A stretch of 64,000 bases of DNA from Microbacterium endophyticum. GTDB taxonomy: Bacteria > Actinomycetota > Actinomycetes > Actinomycetales > Microbacteriaceae. The stretch lies in assembly GCF_011047135.1 (NCBI RefSeq), contig NZ_CP049255.1:434001-498000 (forward strand), read 5' to 3'. The position numbers were made by a program, and so were the translations under genes. How positions within the stretch are numbered: position 1 is the first letter of the stretch; every line of letters starts with the position of its first letter. Under the pieces are notes generated by a model. The model worked only from the letters and a program-made list of their open reading frames with translations, ran no database searches and was not told where the DNA came from. Shown in pieces: positions 1 through 6,693 of this stretch.

Positions 1-337
1 GGTCGCCATCGACGAGCAGATCGCCCTTTTCGTAGCGGACACCGGTCGACGTGAAGGTGAACGTCGGAAAGTTCTCGGCGTCGAAGAAGTCAGCGGAGCG
101 AAGGTGCGCGTCGCGACCCTCGTCTTTGGTGTCGACCGATGCGACGTCAACCGTCGCCTCCACCTTGGTGTCGAGCGGGTTCTCACCAGCGGTGATGGTC
201 GCGCTCTTGACTCCGAAGTTGCCGCGCACCTTCGAGATCATCATGTGGCGCACCGAGAAGGTGACCTCACTGTGCGATGCGTCAAGCACCCAGGTGCCTG
301 GTTTGTAGCCGGGAAGGTCGATCGTGGTGTCGCTCAT
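1..337 (-). CDS. YceI family protein, 3' end outside window
   Basis: The N-terminal 112 residues are visible, starting MSDTTIDLPGYKPGTW; the C-terminal part lies beyond the left edge. The pattern W-x-L-D-x-S-H-S-x-V-x-F-x-V-R-H-M followed by V-R-G-N-F is the YceI signature, a lipocalin-like beta-barrel that binds long polyisoprenoid or amphiphilic ligands. No signal peptide is visible, so this copy is probably cytoplasmic, as in many actinobacteria. The ATG at 335-337 is used because the family motif begins about 15 residues later. The gene is monocistronic as far as can be seen; a strong bidirectional hairpin lies 100 bp upstream. The family call is secure; the ligand and role are unknown. 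Confidence 0.9.
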   Translation of the reverse strand, partial: MSDTTIDLPGYKPGTWVLDASHSEVTFSVRHMMISKVRGNFGVKSATITAGENPLDTKVEATVDVASVDTKDEGRDAHLRSADFFDAENFPTFTFTSTGVRYEKGDLLVDGD

Positions 338-442
338 GGTTTCTCCAAGTCTGTCGCCGCGCCGTTCGCGGCCTTCGCACAATTCAAACTCACGCGACCG
401 CGAATCTATTCCGAAGAATGAAAAATCAGCATATTCATAACC

Positions 443-474
443 AAAGAGCGGATGCCTCGGGGCATCCGCTCTTT
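443..474. terminator. Bidirectional intrinsic terminator hairpin
   Basis: A perfect 14-bp stem (443-456 with 461-474) encloses the tetraloop TCGG and is flanked by AAA and TTT, so it resembles an intrinsic terminator in both orientations. It lies downstream of the FKBP gene (stop at 492, minus strand) and upstream of the yceI promoter. Confidence 0.8.
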
Positions 475-491
475 GTCGAATCAGCAAGAAA

Positions 492-860
492 TCAGCCGAC
501 GCTGATCAAATCGATCACGAAGATCAGAGTTTTTCCACCGAGAAAGTGTCCGCCAGCCGGACCGTACGCGAGGTGCGGCGGAATGACGAGTTCGCGGCGC
601 CCGCCGGCCTTCATGCCGGGGATTCCGTCTTGCCATCCCTGGATGAGGCCACGAAGCGGGAACTGGATAGTCTCGCCACGACCCCAGGAAGAGTCGAATT
701 CTTCACCCGTGGTGTACTCGACGCCTACGTAGTGAACAGTTACGTTGTCGCCGGGCTTAGCTTCGGCGCCGTCGCCCTCGATCAGGTCGCGCACGACGAG
801 TTCGGCGGGAGCGTCACCCTCAGGAGCATCGATTTCAGGCTTAGTGCGGTTGTCAGTCAT
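492..860 (-). CDS. FKBP-type peptidyl-prolyl cis-trans isomerase (cytoplasmic, single domain)
   Basis: 122 residues forming one FKBP domain with a short acidic N-terminal extension. Family landmarks are V-x-V-H-Y-V-G at about 45-51, the F-D-S-S-W motif, F-x-L-x-x-L-I-Q-G-W-Q-D-G-I-P-G-M-K-x-G-G, and P-P-x-L-A-Y-G-P-x-G near the C-terminus. It should catalyse prolyl isomerisation in the cytoplasm, since no signal peptide is seen. The frame stays open upstream to 944, but the ATG at 858-860 gives the MTDNRTKPEID start that fits the family, so the shorter form is chosen. It is transcribed towards the hairpin at 443-474. A second, lipoprotein FKBP lies at 43570-44520. Confidence 0.93.
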   Translation of the reverse strand: MTDNRTKPEIDAPEGDAPAELVVRDLIEGDGAEAKPGDNVTVHYVGVEYTTGEEFDSSWGRGETIQFPLRGLIQGWQDGIPGMKAGGRRELVIPPHLAYGPAGGHFLGGKTLIFVIDLISVG

Positions 861-902
861 ACCTCTATCCAAGCATGACGGACAATGCGTTCCGAAGGGG
901 TC

Positions 903-931
903 TTGACAGCCTTTGTAGACGAGAGCATGCT
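903..931 (+). promoter_or_regulatory. Possible sigma-70 promoter (TTGACA with a weak -10)
   Basis: TTGACA at 903-908 is followed after 17 nt by CATGCT (926-931), a poor -10. It points towards the TetR gene, but that gene also has a better leaderless-type hexamer at 1012-1017, so this is a weak alternative. Confidence 0.25.
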
Positions 932-1011
932 TTTCATACACCAACTCAGCGCTCGGGAGTCACGCAGGCATCGCCGCGGCACCGGGCGCTGAGTCTTTTA
1001 TTGCTCGCGTC

Positions 1012-1017
1012 TATGCT
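1012..1017 (+). promoter_or_regulatory. -10 hexamer TATGCT, leaderless-type start for the TetR gene
   Basis: TATGCT ends 6 nt before the GTG at 1024, and no Shine-Dalgarno sequence precedes that GTG. This spacing places the transcription start at or within a base of the start codon. Confidence 0.5.
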
Positions 1018-1023
1018 GGGCAC

Positions 1024-1614
1024 GTGGACCGCGAGGAATACCCAGAAGCGCAGCGACTTCTCGAACGAAGCGTCGACGTCATACTCGAGCGGGGCGTGAT
1101 GAATGTCTCGCTCTCGCAATTGGCGCGCGCCGTCGGCTCAAATAACCGGATGCTGTTGTACTACTTTTCGTCAAAGGATCGCCTTTTCACGGAAGCGATT
1201 CGCGCGGCATACGACAGGTATCCACGCTTGCATGGCTTGATGCCTGGACTTCAAGAACCTGGCCCGATGAGCGACGCGCTGAAGCATGGCTGGCGTCAGC
1301 TTCGCCACGCGGAGAACCTTCCCTACATCACGCTCTTTTTCGAAGCTCTGGCTGCTGCAGCGCGCGATCCCGATGCGAACCCTGCGCACCTAGAAGTGCT
1401 GGCAACGCACTGGCCAAGCCAGATTCAATCAGCCTTCGTGCTGCGCGGGTACTCAGCGGATGCTGCAGCGACCGCGGCTGTCGAGCTCATGGCGCTCTGG
1501 CGCGGTTTGCAATTTGCGCTTATTTCGGGAACGCCCGTCGAAATACTCGACCTCGCTCAAGACTCCGCCGTCGACGCGCTCTTCGGCGACGACGGAGTCA
1601 TCTCGAACAGCTGA
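1024..1614 (+). CDS. TetR/AcrR family transcriptional regulator
   Basis: 196 residues. The N-terminal helix-turn-helix region (about 10-57) has the TetR pattern A-x-x-L-L-E-R-x-V-x-V-I-L-E-R-G, then L-S-Q-L-A-R-A-V-G and the recognition-helix end L-L-Y-Y-F-x-S-K-x-x-L. The C-terminal two-thirds is the variable ligand-binding domain, so the effector cannot be read from sequence. The GTG at 1024 is chosen because a -10 hexamer sits 6 nt upstream and the HTH begins at the expected distance. The gene converges on the monooxygenase gene with a 2-bp gap. A palindrome suited to a TetR dimer lies in the promoter of the divergently read deaminase-monooxygenase operon (4034-4049), so local control of that operon is the most economical inference. 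The motif is not seen upstream of this gene itself. Confidence 0.9.
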   Translation: MDREEYPEAQRLLERSVDVILERGVMNVSLSQLARAVGSNNRMLLYYFSSKDRLFTEAIRAAYDRYPRLHGLMPGLQEPGPMSDALKHGWRQLRHAENLPYITLFFEALAAAARDPDANPAHLEVLATHWPSQIQSAFVLRGYSADAAATAAVELMALWRGLQFALISGTPVEILDLAQDSAVDALFGDDGVISNS

Positions 1615-1616
1615 AG

Positions 1617-2987
1617 CTACGCCCTCGCAGGAAGTGGATCCGGGAGCGGTCCTGCAACCTCTCGCATGCGTTCGCGCAGCGTAGATCCGACCGGAGCCGC
1701 CAGGCGACCACGCTCGCGCAGGCGCGAAAGAACCTCTCGACCAAACACCTCGACGTCGCGTGTTCCGAACGCAGGCTCGATGAGAAAGCCATCGAGATCC
1801 GTTTCCGCAGCAAGAGCTTCGATCTGGTCGGCAACCTGATGGGGATCTCCGACAACCCGAAATCCACGAGTGCCGCGCCCGCGCAACTGGTCGAGAATCT
1901 CACGCACCGTCGGCGCAGGAGAATCTGCACTGCCCAGAAAGCGCTCGATGTTACTCGTCCCGAGCTGGCCCACAAGTCCCCCGGCGTCGATGATGTCGCG
2001 AAGAGTCCTGTCCGGATCGAGACTTAACAGGTCGATGCCGGTGTTGCCTGCGTACAGGGCCGCGACGATCTCATCGGTTTGCAGTGCGTCGAACTCTGCC
2101 TCGAGCGCACGCGCTTCTGATTCTGTCGCCGCAACGATAGCCGTCATGCCTGCCATGAGGCGCAACTGTCGCGGGTCGCGGCCGGCGTCAGCGGCACGCT
2201 GACGGATATCGGCGACGCTCCGTGCAGTGTGCGACGGGGTCGTTGCCTGAACGAAAACGCATTCGGCATGGGTCGCGGCGAAGGCGCGACCCGCGGGAGA
2301 CGTCCCGGCTTGGAAGAGCACGGGAGTTCGTTGCGGCGACGGCGGCGACGTGTAGTAACCACGTGATTGGTAGTGGGAGCCTTCGAACACCGTGCGCTGA
2401 ATCAGGTCACGGCGAACCGCAAGCTGTTGCGCGGCATCCATGACGAGTGCGCCGTCTTGCCAGCTCTCTTCCCAATACGAACGCGCGAGACGTACGTACT
2501 CGTCGGCCATGGCGTATCGCACGTCGTGAGGCACGAGCGTCTCGTGTCCAAGCAGTTCCGCTTGCGCGTTCTGCGATGCACCGGTCACGATATTCCACCC
2601 GATACGCCCAGCCGAAAGGTGATCCAGCGCAGTGAATCGACGCGCCATCTGCAGCGGGTGGTCGATCCCGGTGGTAGCCGTCACAACGAAGCCCAGGTTC
2701 TCAGTTTCGCGCAGGAGGGATGCCACGAGCACGATCGGGTCGAGAGTGGGAAAGTTGATGCCTCGTTCTACGGCCACAGTGCTGATGTCGTCGCCCACGA
2801 TCGGGTAGCCGTACTGATCGGCGAGGAACAAGAAGTCGTACCCCGTCTCGTCCATCACGCGCGCCATTCGCGCCCAGCGCTCCGGGTCAAGAAAATCTTC
2901 ACCATCGTCCAGGGGGTGTGGCCAGCTATGGGTGCCACCGGTCTGGGGTTGGAAAGACTCAAAAATTCCGAAGTGAAGTCGTGACAT
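1617..2987 (-). CDS. LLM-class flavin-dependent monooxygenase, NtaA/SnaA/DszA family
   Basis: 456 residues with the bacterial luciferase-like TIM-barrel fold of two-component, FMNH2-using monooxygenases. Diagnostic segments are the N-terminal H-F-G-I-F-E, W-A-R-x-A-R-x-M-D-E-x-G-Y-D-F-L-F-L-A-D, the A-R-R-F-T-A-L-D-H-L-S-x-G-R-I-G-W-N-I-V-T substrate/FMN region near 115-140, and the V-L-F-Q-A-G-x-S-x-x-G-R-x-F-A motif near 230. Members oxidise nitrilotriacetate, dibenzothiophene sulfone, pristinamycin and similar compounds, and need a separate flavin reductase, which is not encoded here. Its ATG overlaps the deaminase stop codon by one base (TGATG), so the two are translationally coupled. The substrate is unknown. 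Confidence 0.9.
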   Translation of the reverse strand: MSRLHFGIFESFQPQTGGTHSWPHPLDDGEDFLDPERWARMARVMDETGYDFLFLADQYGYPIVGDDISTVAVERGINFPTLDPIVLVASLLRETENLGFVVTATTGIDHPLQMARRFTALDHLSAGRIGWNIVTGASQNAQAELLGHETLVPHDVRYAMADEYVRLARSYWEESWQDGALVMDAAQQLAVRRDLIQRTVFEGSHYQSRGYYTSPPSPQRTPVLFQAGTSPAGRAFAATHAECVFVQATTPSHTARSVADIRQRAADAGRDPRQLRLMAGMTAIVAATESEARALEAEFDALQTDEIVAALYAGNTGIDLLSLDPDRTLRDIIDAGGLVGQLGTSNIERFLGSADSPAPTVREILDQLRGRGTRGFRVVGDPHQVADQIEALAAETDLDGFLIEPAFGTRDVEVFGREVLSRLRERGRLAAPVGSTLRERMREVAGPLPDPLPARA

Positions 2988-4003
2988 CAGAGATCCTCAC
3001 CTGTCGTGGCCAGCCAGCTATCGATTGCGACGCGAGCCCGCATTTTTGTTTTTTCGGATGCCAAGGTGGTCTCGATTGACGTCCACGCACACTCGGCGAG
3101 CTGTTCGTCAGTCAATCCGACCTGCTCGCGCGCTGCGATGTATTCACCGAGCAGACCCGGCCCAAACAGAATTGGGTCGTCAGCATTGATCGAGCAGCGA
3201 ACACCGGCTGCGAGGAGAGCGGGAAGCGGGTGCTGCGAAAGATCGTCTACAACACCAAGGATGACGTTCGACGTGAGGCAGACATCCAATGGAATACCGC
3301 GCTCGGCGAGTTCTGCGACAAGCGTCTCGTCTTCACTCGCGCGCACCCCGTGCAAGATTCGATCAGCGTGCAGGGATGTAAGTGCCTGCCGCACTGACTC
3401 CGGCCCGACAAGTTCTCCCGCGTGCGGGGCGGATTGGAGCCCTGCCGCCTTGGCGATATCGAATGCCGCGGCAAAGTCAGATGCAGGATAGCCGCGCTCC
3501 TCGTTCGCAAGGCCGAGAGAGACGACCCCCTGCCCGGCGCGAGACGCGGCGGCGTTGGCGAGAGCGATGGCCGCTTCGATACCGAGGGTGCGGTCAACCG
3601 TGACCATGAGCCCGATTTCGACGCCGTGGCGCTCACCCGCAGCGGCTGCATACTCGAGATGTCGATCGAGAGATGCTTCGATCGAGCCGAACGTCTCGAC
3701 GTAGTAGTCCGGACTTACTCCGAACTCTACGTAGTACGCGCCGTCTGCGGCTGCGTCAGCGACGGCTTCGTCAATGAGCCGCTCCAGGTTTTTTTCGTCG
3801 GCGAGTACCTCGAGGAGCCCTTGGTACATGCCTGCGAATGCCGAAAACCCTGAAAATCCCGCGGTAGGCGGAATAGTCACACCTTTCTGGGCGGCAAGCT
3901 CTCCCAGAGTCTCAGGCCTCATGGCTGCTTCTAGGTGCAGATGCAAGTGCCCCTTTGGCAGTGCGGCAAGGTCCCGCACCGACATCGTCTTATCGCTAGC
4001 CAT
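2987..4003 (-). CDS. Adenosine deaminase family protein
   Basis: 338 residues of the metal-dependent adenosine/adenine deaminase family. Zinc ligands and catalytic residues are visible: H21-x-H23 in the N-terminal HLHLHLE segment, the HAGE motif at 194-197, H218 in I-L-H-G-V, and the N-A-D-D-P motif at 273-277. The usual L-(D/E)-G after the first metal motif is L-E-A here. The product would be inosine or a related deaminated purine, but the exact substrate is uncertain. The frame is open to a TTG at 4030. The ATG at 4001-4003 is preferred because GGGAGG lies 7 nt upstream. It is the first gene of a two-gene operon with the monooxygenase and sits just downstream of a TetR-type palindrome. Confidence 0.88.
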   Translation of the reverse strand: MASDKTMSVRDLAALPKGHLHLHLEAAMRPETLGELAAQKGVTIPPTAGFSGFSAFAGMYQGLLEVLADEKNLERLIDEAVADAAADGAYYVEFGVSPDYYVETFGSIEASLDRHLEYAAAAGERHGVEIGLMVTVDRTLGIEAAIALANAAASRAGQGVVSLGLANEERGYPASDFAAAFDIAKAAGLQSAPHAGELVGPESVRQALTSLHADRILHGVRASEDETLVAELAERGIPLDVCLTSNVILGVVDDLSQHPLPALLAAGVRCSINADDPILFGPGLLGEYIAAREQVGLTDEQLAECAWTSIETTLASEKTKMRARVAIDSWLATTGEDL

Positions 4004-4033
4004 TTCGGCGCCTCCCGGAGAATACATCAAACA

Positions 4034-4049
4034 TGAACTGGTCAGTTCA
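4034..4049. promoter_or_regulatory. Operator-like palindrome upstream of the deaminase-monooxygenase operon
   Basis: TGAACTG-GT-CAGTTCA is a perfect inverted repeat with 7-bp arms and a 2-bp centre, 31 nt upstream of the deaminase ATG. On the minus strand it directly abuts a -10-like TAGTGT (4054 to 4049), so a bound dimer would cover the transcription start. A TetR gene lies at the other end of the same cluster. Confidence 0.6.
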
Positions 4050-4087
4050 CACTACAGCTTGCATGTTTCAGCGGTATGACGAGTTGC

Positions 4088-5320
4088 TCACAGGCTAAAG
4101 AGAGCCGCTCGCGTCGCGGTCGTTCGTGCCAGCAATGCGCGCTCGTCAGCCTGAGCGTGACTGTCGCGTCCACTCATCGCTCGCTGCCGCGCGGCAGCGA
4201 GCGAAGTGGCATCCGCGATGAATCGCTTCATGAGTGGAGTCTTGTCGCCATGCAGCGTCGCAGCCCACGCCAATGCTTTTCGCCGACCGGCCCCGGTCGC
4301 GAGCATCTCGACCTCTTCGGGCGTGAACCACCCGGCTTGGGCATACTCACCGAGACGAACCCTCGTGAGGCGGGACTCTGCGCGACGGAGAGCAATGATG
4401 CCAACGATGAAGATGACGAACAGCGGAACCTGCACGAGCGCATAAAGCACGAAGAAGTCAAAGAAGACCGCCGATGCGTTCCACAGCGCGTGAAGAAGAG
4501 TCGCACCCGCTACTCCCCCCACCCACCAGCGGAACGACTCGGCTGGTCGCGCTGCGCGCCGAGCCGCAATTCCCAGGGCAAGCCCTACGACGCTCGTGAA
4601 CATCACATGCGCGAATGGAGAAAGAATCCCCCGCATGAAGAAAGTCACGCCCGTCTGGTCGGCACCGCCCGACATGAACGCGACGGCAAAGTACTGAATG
4701 TTTTCAGTGAAAGCAAAACCCGCTCCCACCAGGGCGCCATACACGACTCCATCTATGGGCCCGTCGAAGCGGCGACGAAAGATGAAGAAGATCAGCAGAA
4801 CCCCGAGACCCTTGGCAATCTCCTCAACGACCGGTGCCTGGATGACCGTGGTCAGGGCGACGCCAAGCGCGGAATCATCGCTGCCGAAGACACGGGTGAT
4901 GACGAAATCGACTCCCAGAGCGATTCCCACGGCTCCCACCGCGCCCCATGCCACTGCGAGCGCCATGATCGCGGGCGGCTCCGGCTCCCAGCGGTCGATG
5001 ATCCGCACGGCCAAAAAAACTACGGCGAGAGGCACGAGCGCGAGCACCATACCGACGAGCGAAGCCGCGCTCCCCAACGCACTCAGAAAGTAGGCAATCA
5101 AGAGCACAAGAACAATCACGAGAGCCCCGACGAGCCAGATCGCAGGTCTCAGCCCGCCTCGTGGTGGTTGCTGCGCTGGAATCGGCGAGAGCGGCACATC
5201 CGCCGCAGGAACGGTCACGACGATGTCCTGCTGCGGTTCTGCGCGCAACTCCGAAAAGGATGGCGGAGTCAAGCTGGGCCTCGGTCGTCGGGGACGCTCG
5301 TCGTCAGACGGGAAAGTCAT
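4088..5320 (-). CDS. PrsW family intramembrane glutamic protease
   Basis: 410 residues. The N-terminal about 70 residues are proline-rich and cytoplasmic; about eight hydrophobic segments follow. The PrsW/CPBP-like catalytic motifs are present: E-E-x-x-K in P-V-V-E-E-I-A-K-G, F-A-F-T-E-N-I-x-Y in the next helix, a P-F-A-H-V-M-F-T-S helix, and L-L-H-A-L-W-N near the end. PrsW of Bacillus cleaves the anti-sigma factor RsiW; the target here is unknown and no anti-sigma gene is adjacent. The start at 5320 (MTFPSDDERPR) is preferred over an upstream in-frame start because a TAGGCT hexamer lies 7 nt before this ATG. The C-terminal 100 residues are soluble and arginine-rich. Confidence 0.88.
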   Translation of the reverse strand: MTFPSDDERPRRPRPSLTPPSFSELRAEPQQDIVVTVPAADVPLSPIPAQQPPRGGLRPAIWLVGALVIVLVLLIAYFLSALGSAASLVGMVLALVPLAVVFLAVRIIDRWEPEPPAIMALAVAWGAVGAVGIALGVDFVITRVFGSDDSALGVALTTVIQAPVVEEIAKGLGVLLIFFIFRRRFDGPIDGVVYGALVGAGFAFTENIQYFAVAFMSGGADQTGVTFFMRGILSPFAHVMFTSVVGLALGIAARRAARPAESFRWWVGGVAGATLLHALWNASAVFFDFFVLYALVQVPLFVIFIVGIIALRRAESRLTRVRLGEYAQAGWFTPEEVEMLATGAGRRKALAWAATLHGDKTPLMKRFIADATSLAAARQRAMSGRDSHAQADERALLARTTATRAALFSL

Positions 5321-5327
5321 AGCATCC

Positions 5328-5333
5328 AGCCTA
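5328..5333 (-). promoter_or_regulatory. -10 hexamer TAGGCT for the PrsW gene
   Basis: Read on the minus strand, TAGGCT ends 7 nt before the ATG at 5320, a leaderless arrangement. Confidence 0.5.
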
Positions 5334-5350
5334 AGAGTGCTCGCTGGCGC

Positions 5351-5356
5351 TAGCGT
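5351..5356 (+). promoter_or_regulatory. -10 hexamer TAGCGT for the FAH-family gene
   Basis: TAGCGT ends 6 nt before the ATG at 5363, with no ribosome-binding site between them. Confidence 0.5.
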
Positions 5357-5362
5357 GGACCT

Positions 5363-6226
5363 ATGCGCTTTGCCCATGTCTTCGGTGAAACGGCGACGAC
5401 GCCGGAACTAGTACTCGTCGATGATGAGGGTGCGACGTTTGTCGGTGACCTTTTTGCTGGAGCGCCACGCGTACTCGAGGATCTCATCGCGGGCGGTGAA
5501 GATCTGCTGCAACGAGTTGCCGATGCGGCGCCCGGTGCAAACCGACATGCCCTGGCCGACTTCGCGTTTGGTTCCGTGGTGCTTTCTCCCCCGGTCATCC
5601 TCGCGATCGGTCTCAACTATTCCGCACACTCCGGAGAGCTCGGCCTCAAAACGGATGCTACGCCCACGGTATTCACCCTCTGGCCCAACTCCCTCGCCGC
5701 GCACGGTGGCACGACATCGTGGCCTCGAACACTGAGCGAGTCGATCGACTACGAGGCCGAACTCGGCGTCATCATCGGCGCAGCGGCCAAAGACGTGACC
5801 GAAGAAGAAGCGCTCGATCATGTGTGGGGATACACAGTCGTGAACGACATCACGGCCCGGGACATCCAGTTCTCGGAAGCACAGTGGTCTCGATGCAAAT
5901 CTTTCGACGGTTTCACCCCAACTGGGCCCTTCGTCGTTACGGCCGACGAGATTCCCGACCCGCAAGATCTGCACATCTGGGCGGTCGTCGACGGACAGAC
6001 CGTGCAAGACGCATCAACCGGGCAAATGATCCGGGGTGTGGCGACACTGATCTCTCATCTATCCCGATCGGTCACTTTGCTGCCGGGAACACTGATTTCG
6101 ACGGGCAGCCCGGGCGGCGCCGGATACTCGCGCGACCCCCAGATTTTTCTGCGAGACCGCTCCTCCGTCACCGTGGGCGTCGATGGCATAGGCGAGCTAA
6201 CGACAAACTGCCGCGTCCTCGACTGA
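5363..6226 (+). CDS. Fumarylacetoacetate hydrolase family protein
   Basis: 287 residues. The C-terminal FAH fold occupies about 70-287: I-G-L-N-Y near 80, the metal-binding D-Y-E-A-E-L-G-V-I-I-G with acidic ligands near 130, V-V-N-D-I-T-A-R-D near 160, the K-S-F-D-G-F-T-P-T-G-P segment, and the T-G-S-P-G-G-A-G motif near 250. Members hydrolyse or decarboxylate 2-oxo-diacid or acylpyruvate substrates using Mg2+; this one resembles the ureidoglycolate-lyase/2-hydroxyhepta-dienedioate isomerase-like subgroup rather than true fumarylacetoacetase. No pathway genes for aromatic degradation are adjacent, so the substrate is open. The stop codon sits inside the loop of a hairpin terminator. Confidence 0.9.
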   Translation: MRFAHVFGETATTPELVLVDDEGATFVGDLFAGAPRVLEDLIAGGEDLLQRVADAAPGANRHALADFAFGSVVLSPPVILAIGLNYSAHSGELGLKTDATPTVFTLWPNSLAAHGGTTSWPRTLSESIDYEAELGVIIGAAAKDVTEEEALDHVWGYTVVNDITARDIQFSEAQWSRCKSFDGFTPTGPFVVTADEIPDPQDLHIWAVVDGQTVQDASTGQMIRGVATLISHLSRSVTLLPGTLISTGSPGGAGYSRDPQIFLRDRSSVTVGVDGIGELTTNCRVLD

Positions 6227-6241
6227 GAACGCGGCAGTTTG
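6204..6241. terminator. Hairpin at the convergent junction after the FAH-family gene
   Basis: A perfect 12-bp stem (6204-6215 with 6230-6241) whose 14-nt loop contains the TGA stop codon of the FAH-family gene. There is no long U-tract on either strand, so it may act as a weak terminator or mRNA 3'-end stabiliser between convergent genes. Confidence 0.55.
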
Positions 6242-6255
6242 AAGGCGCGAACGGG

Positions 6256-6611
6256 TTAGTTGCAGACCAGTTCTACGGTCTGTCCGCTGATTTCGTGGGT
6301 ACCGGTTCCGTACTGGGCACAAAGGTCTGCGTACGCGCCGCCTACCGTCGCAATCACGACGATCACGACAACGACGCCGAGCACCATCAGGACGGCACTG
6401 ATGATGATTGCGGCGAGCGCAAAGCTGTTCTTTTGTCCTGCTTTTCGGCTCTGCACGAGCGCGATAATGCCGAGGACGAGGGCGACGAGCTGGACGAAGA
6501 ACGCCAGGATGAACGCGACAATGCCCATGGTGCGCCCGGGGCGCTCGGTCGAAGGTGCCACCGGGGGCGGCGGAGCGTTGTAGGCGGACGGTTGAGGGCG
6601 GGGTCAGTCAT
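6256..6611 (-). pseudogene. Small DUF4190-like membrane protein, apparent frameshift after codon 5
   Basis: The main frame (GTG at 6561, 101 residues) has two hydrophobic segments (about 12-34 and 46-75 of that frame) with A-L-V-Q-S-R-K between, as in DUF4190-type proteins. An ATG at 6611 with an ideal GAGGAG ribosome site 7 nt upstream starts MTDPA in another frame. Just downstream the main frame reads QPSAYNAPPPPVAPST, the proline-rich leader expected for this family. Joining the two needs one extra C in the C-rich run around 6594-6603. Either the gene is broken, the run is phase-variable, or a base was missed in assembly. If intact, it would be a small cell-membrane protein of unknown role. 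The alternative is that translation starts at the unsupported GTG at 6561. Confidence 0.7.
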
Positions 6612-6693
6612 GATCTCTCCTCGAGCTGTGGGACGAACGTAATGAACGCTAGCGGTGCGGATGCCTCGGCCACAATCACGCCACGGGCTTTCG

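Noticed and set aside
4076..5353. A 425-codon open frame on the plus strand opposite prsW
   Set aside because: Composition is arginine/histidine-rich and without any domain; the opposite strand has an intact PrsW protease with catalytic motifs. Similar long shadow frames opposite infB, trpE and atpG were also dismissed.
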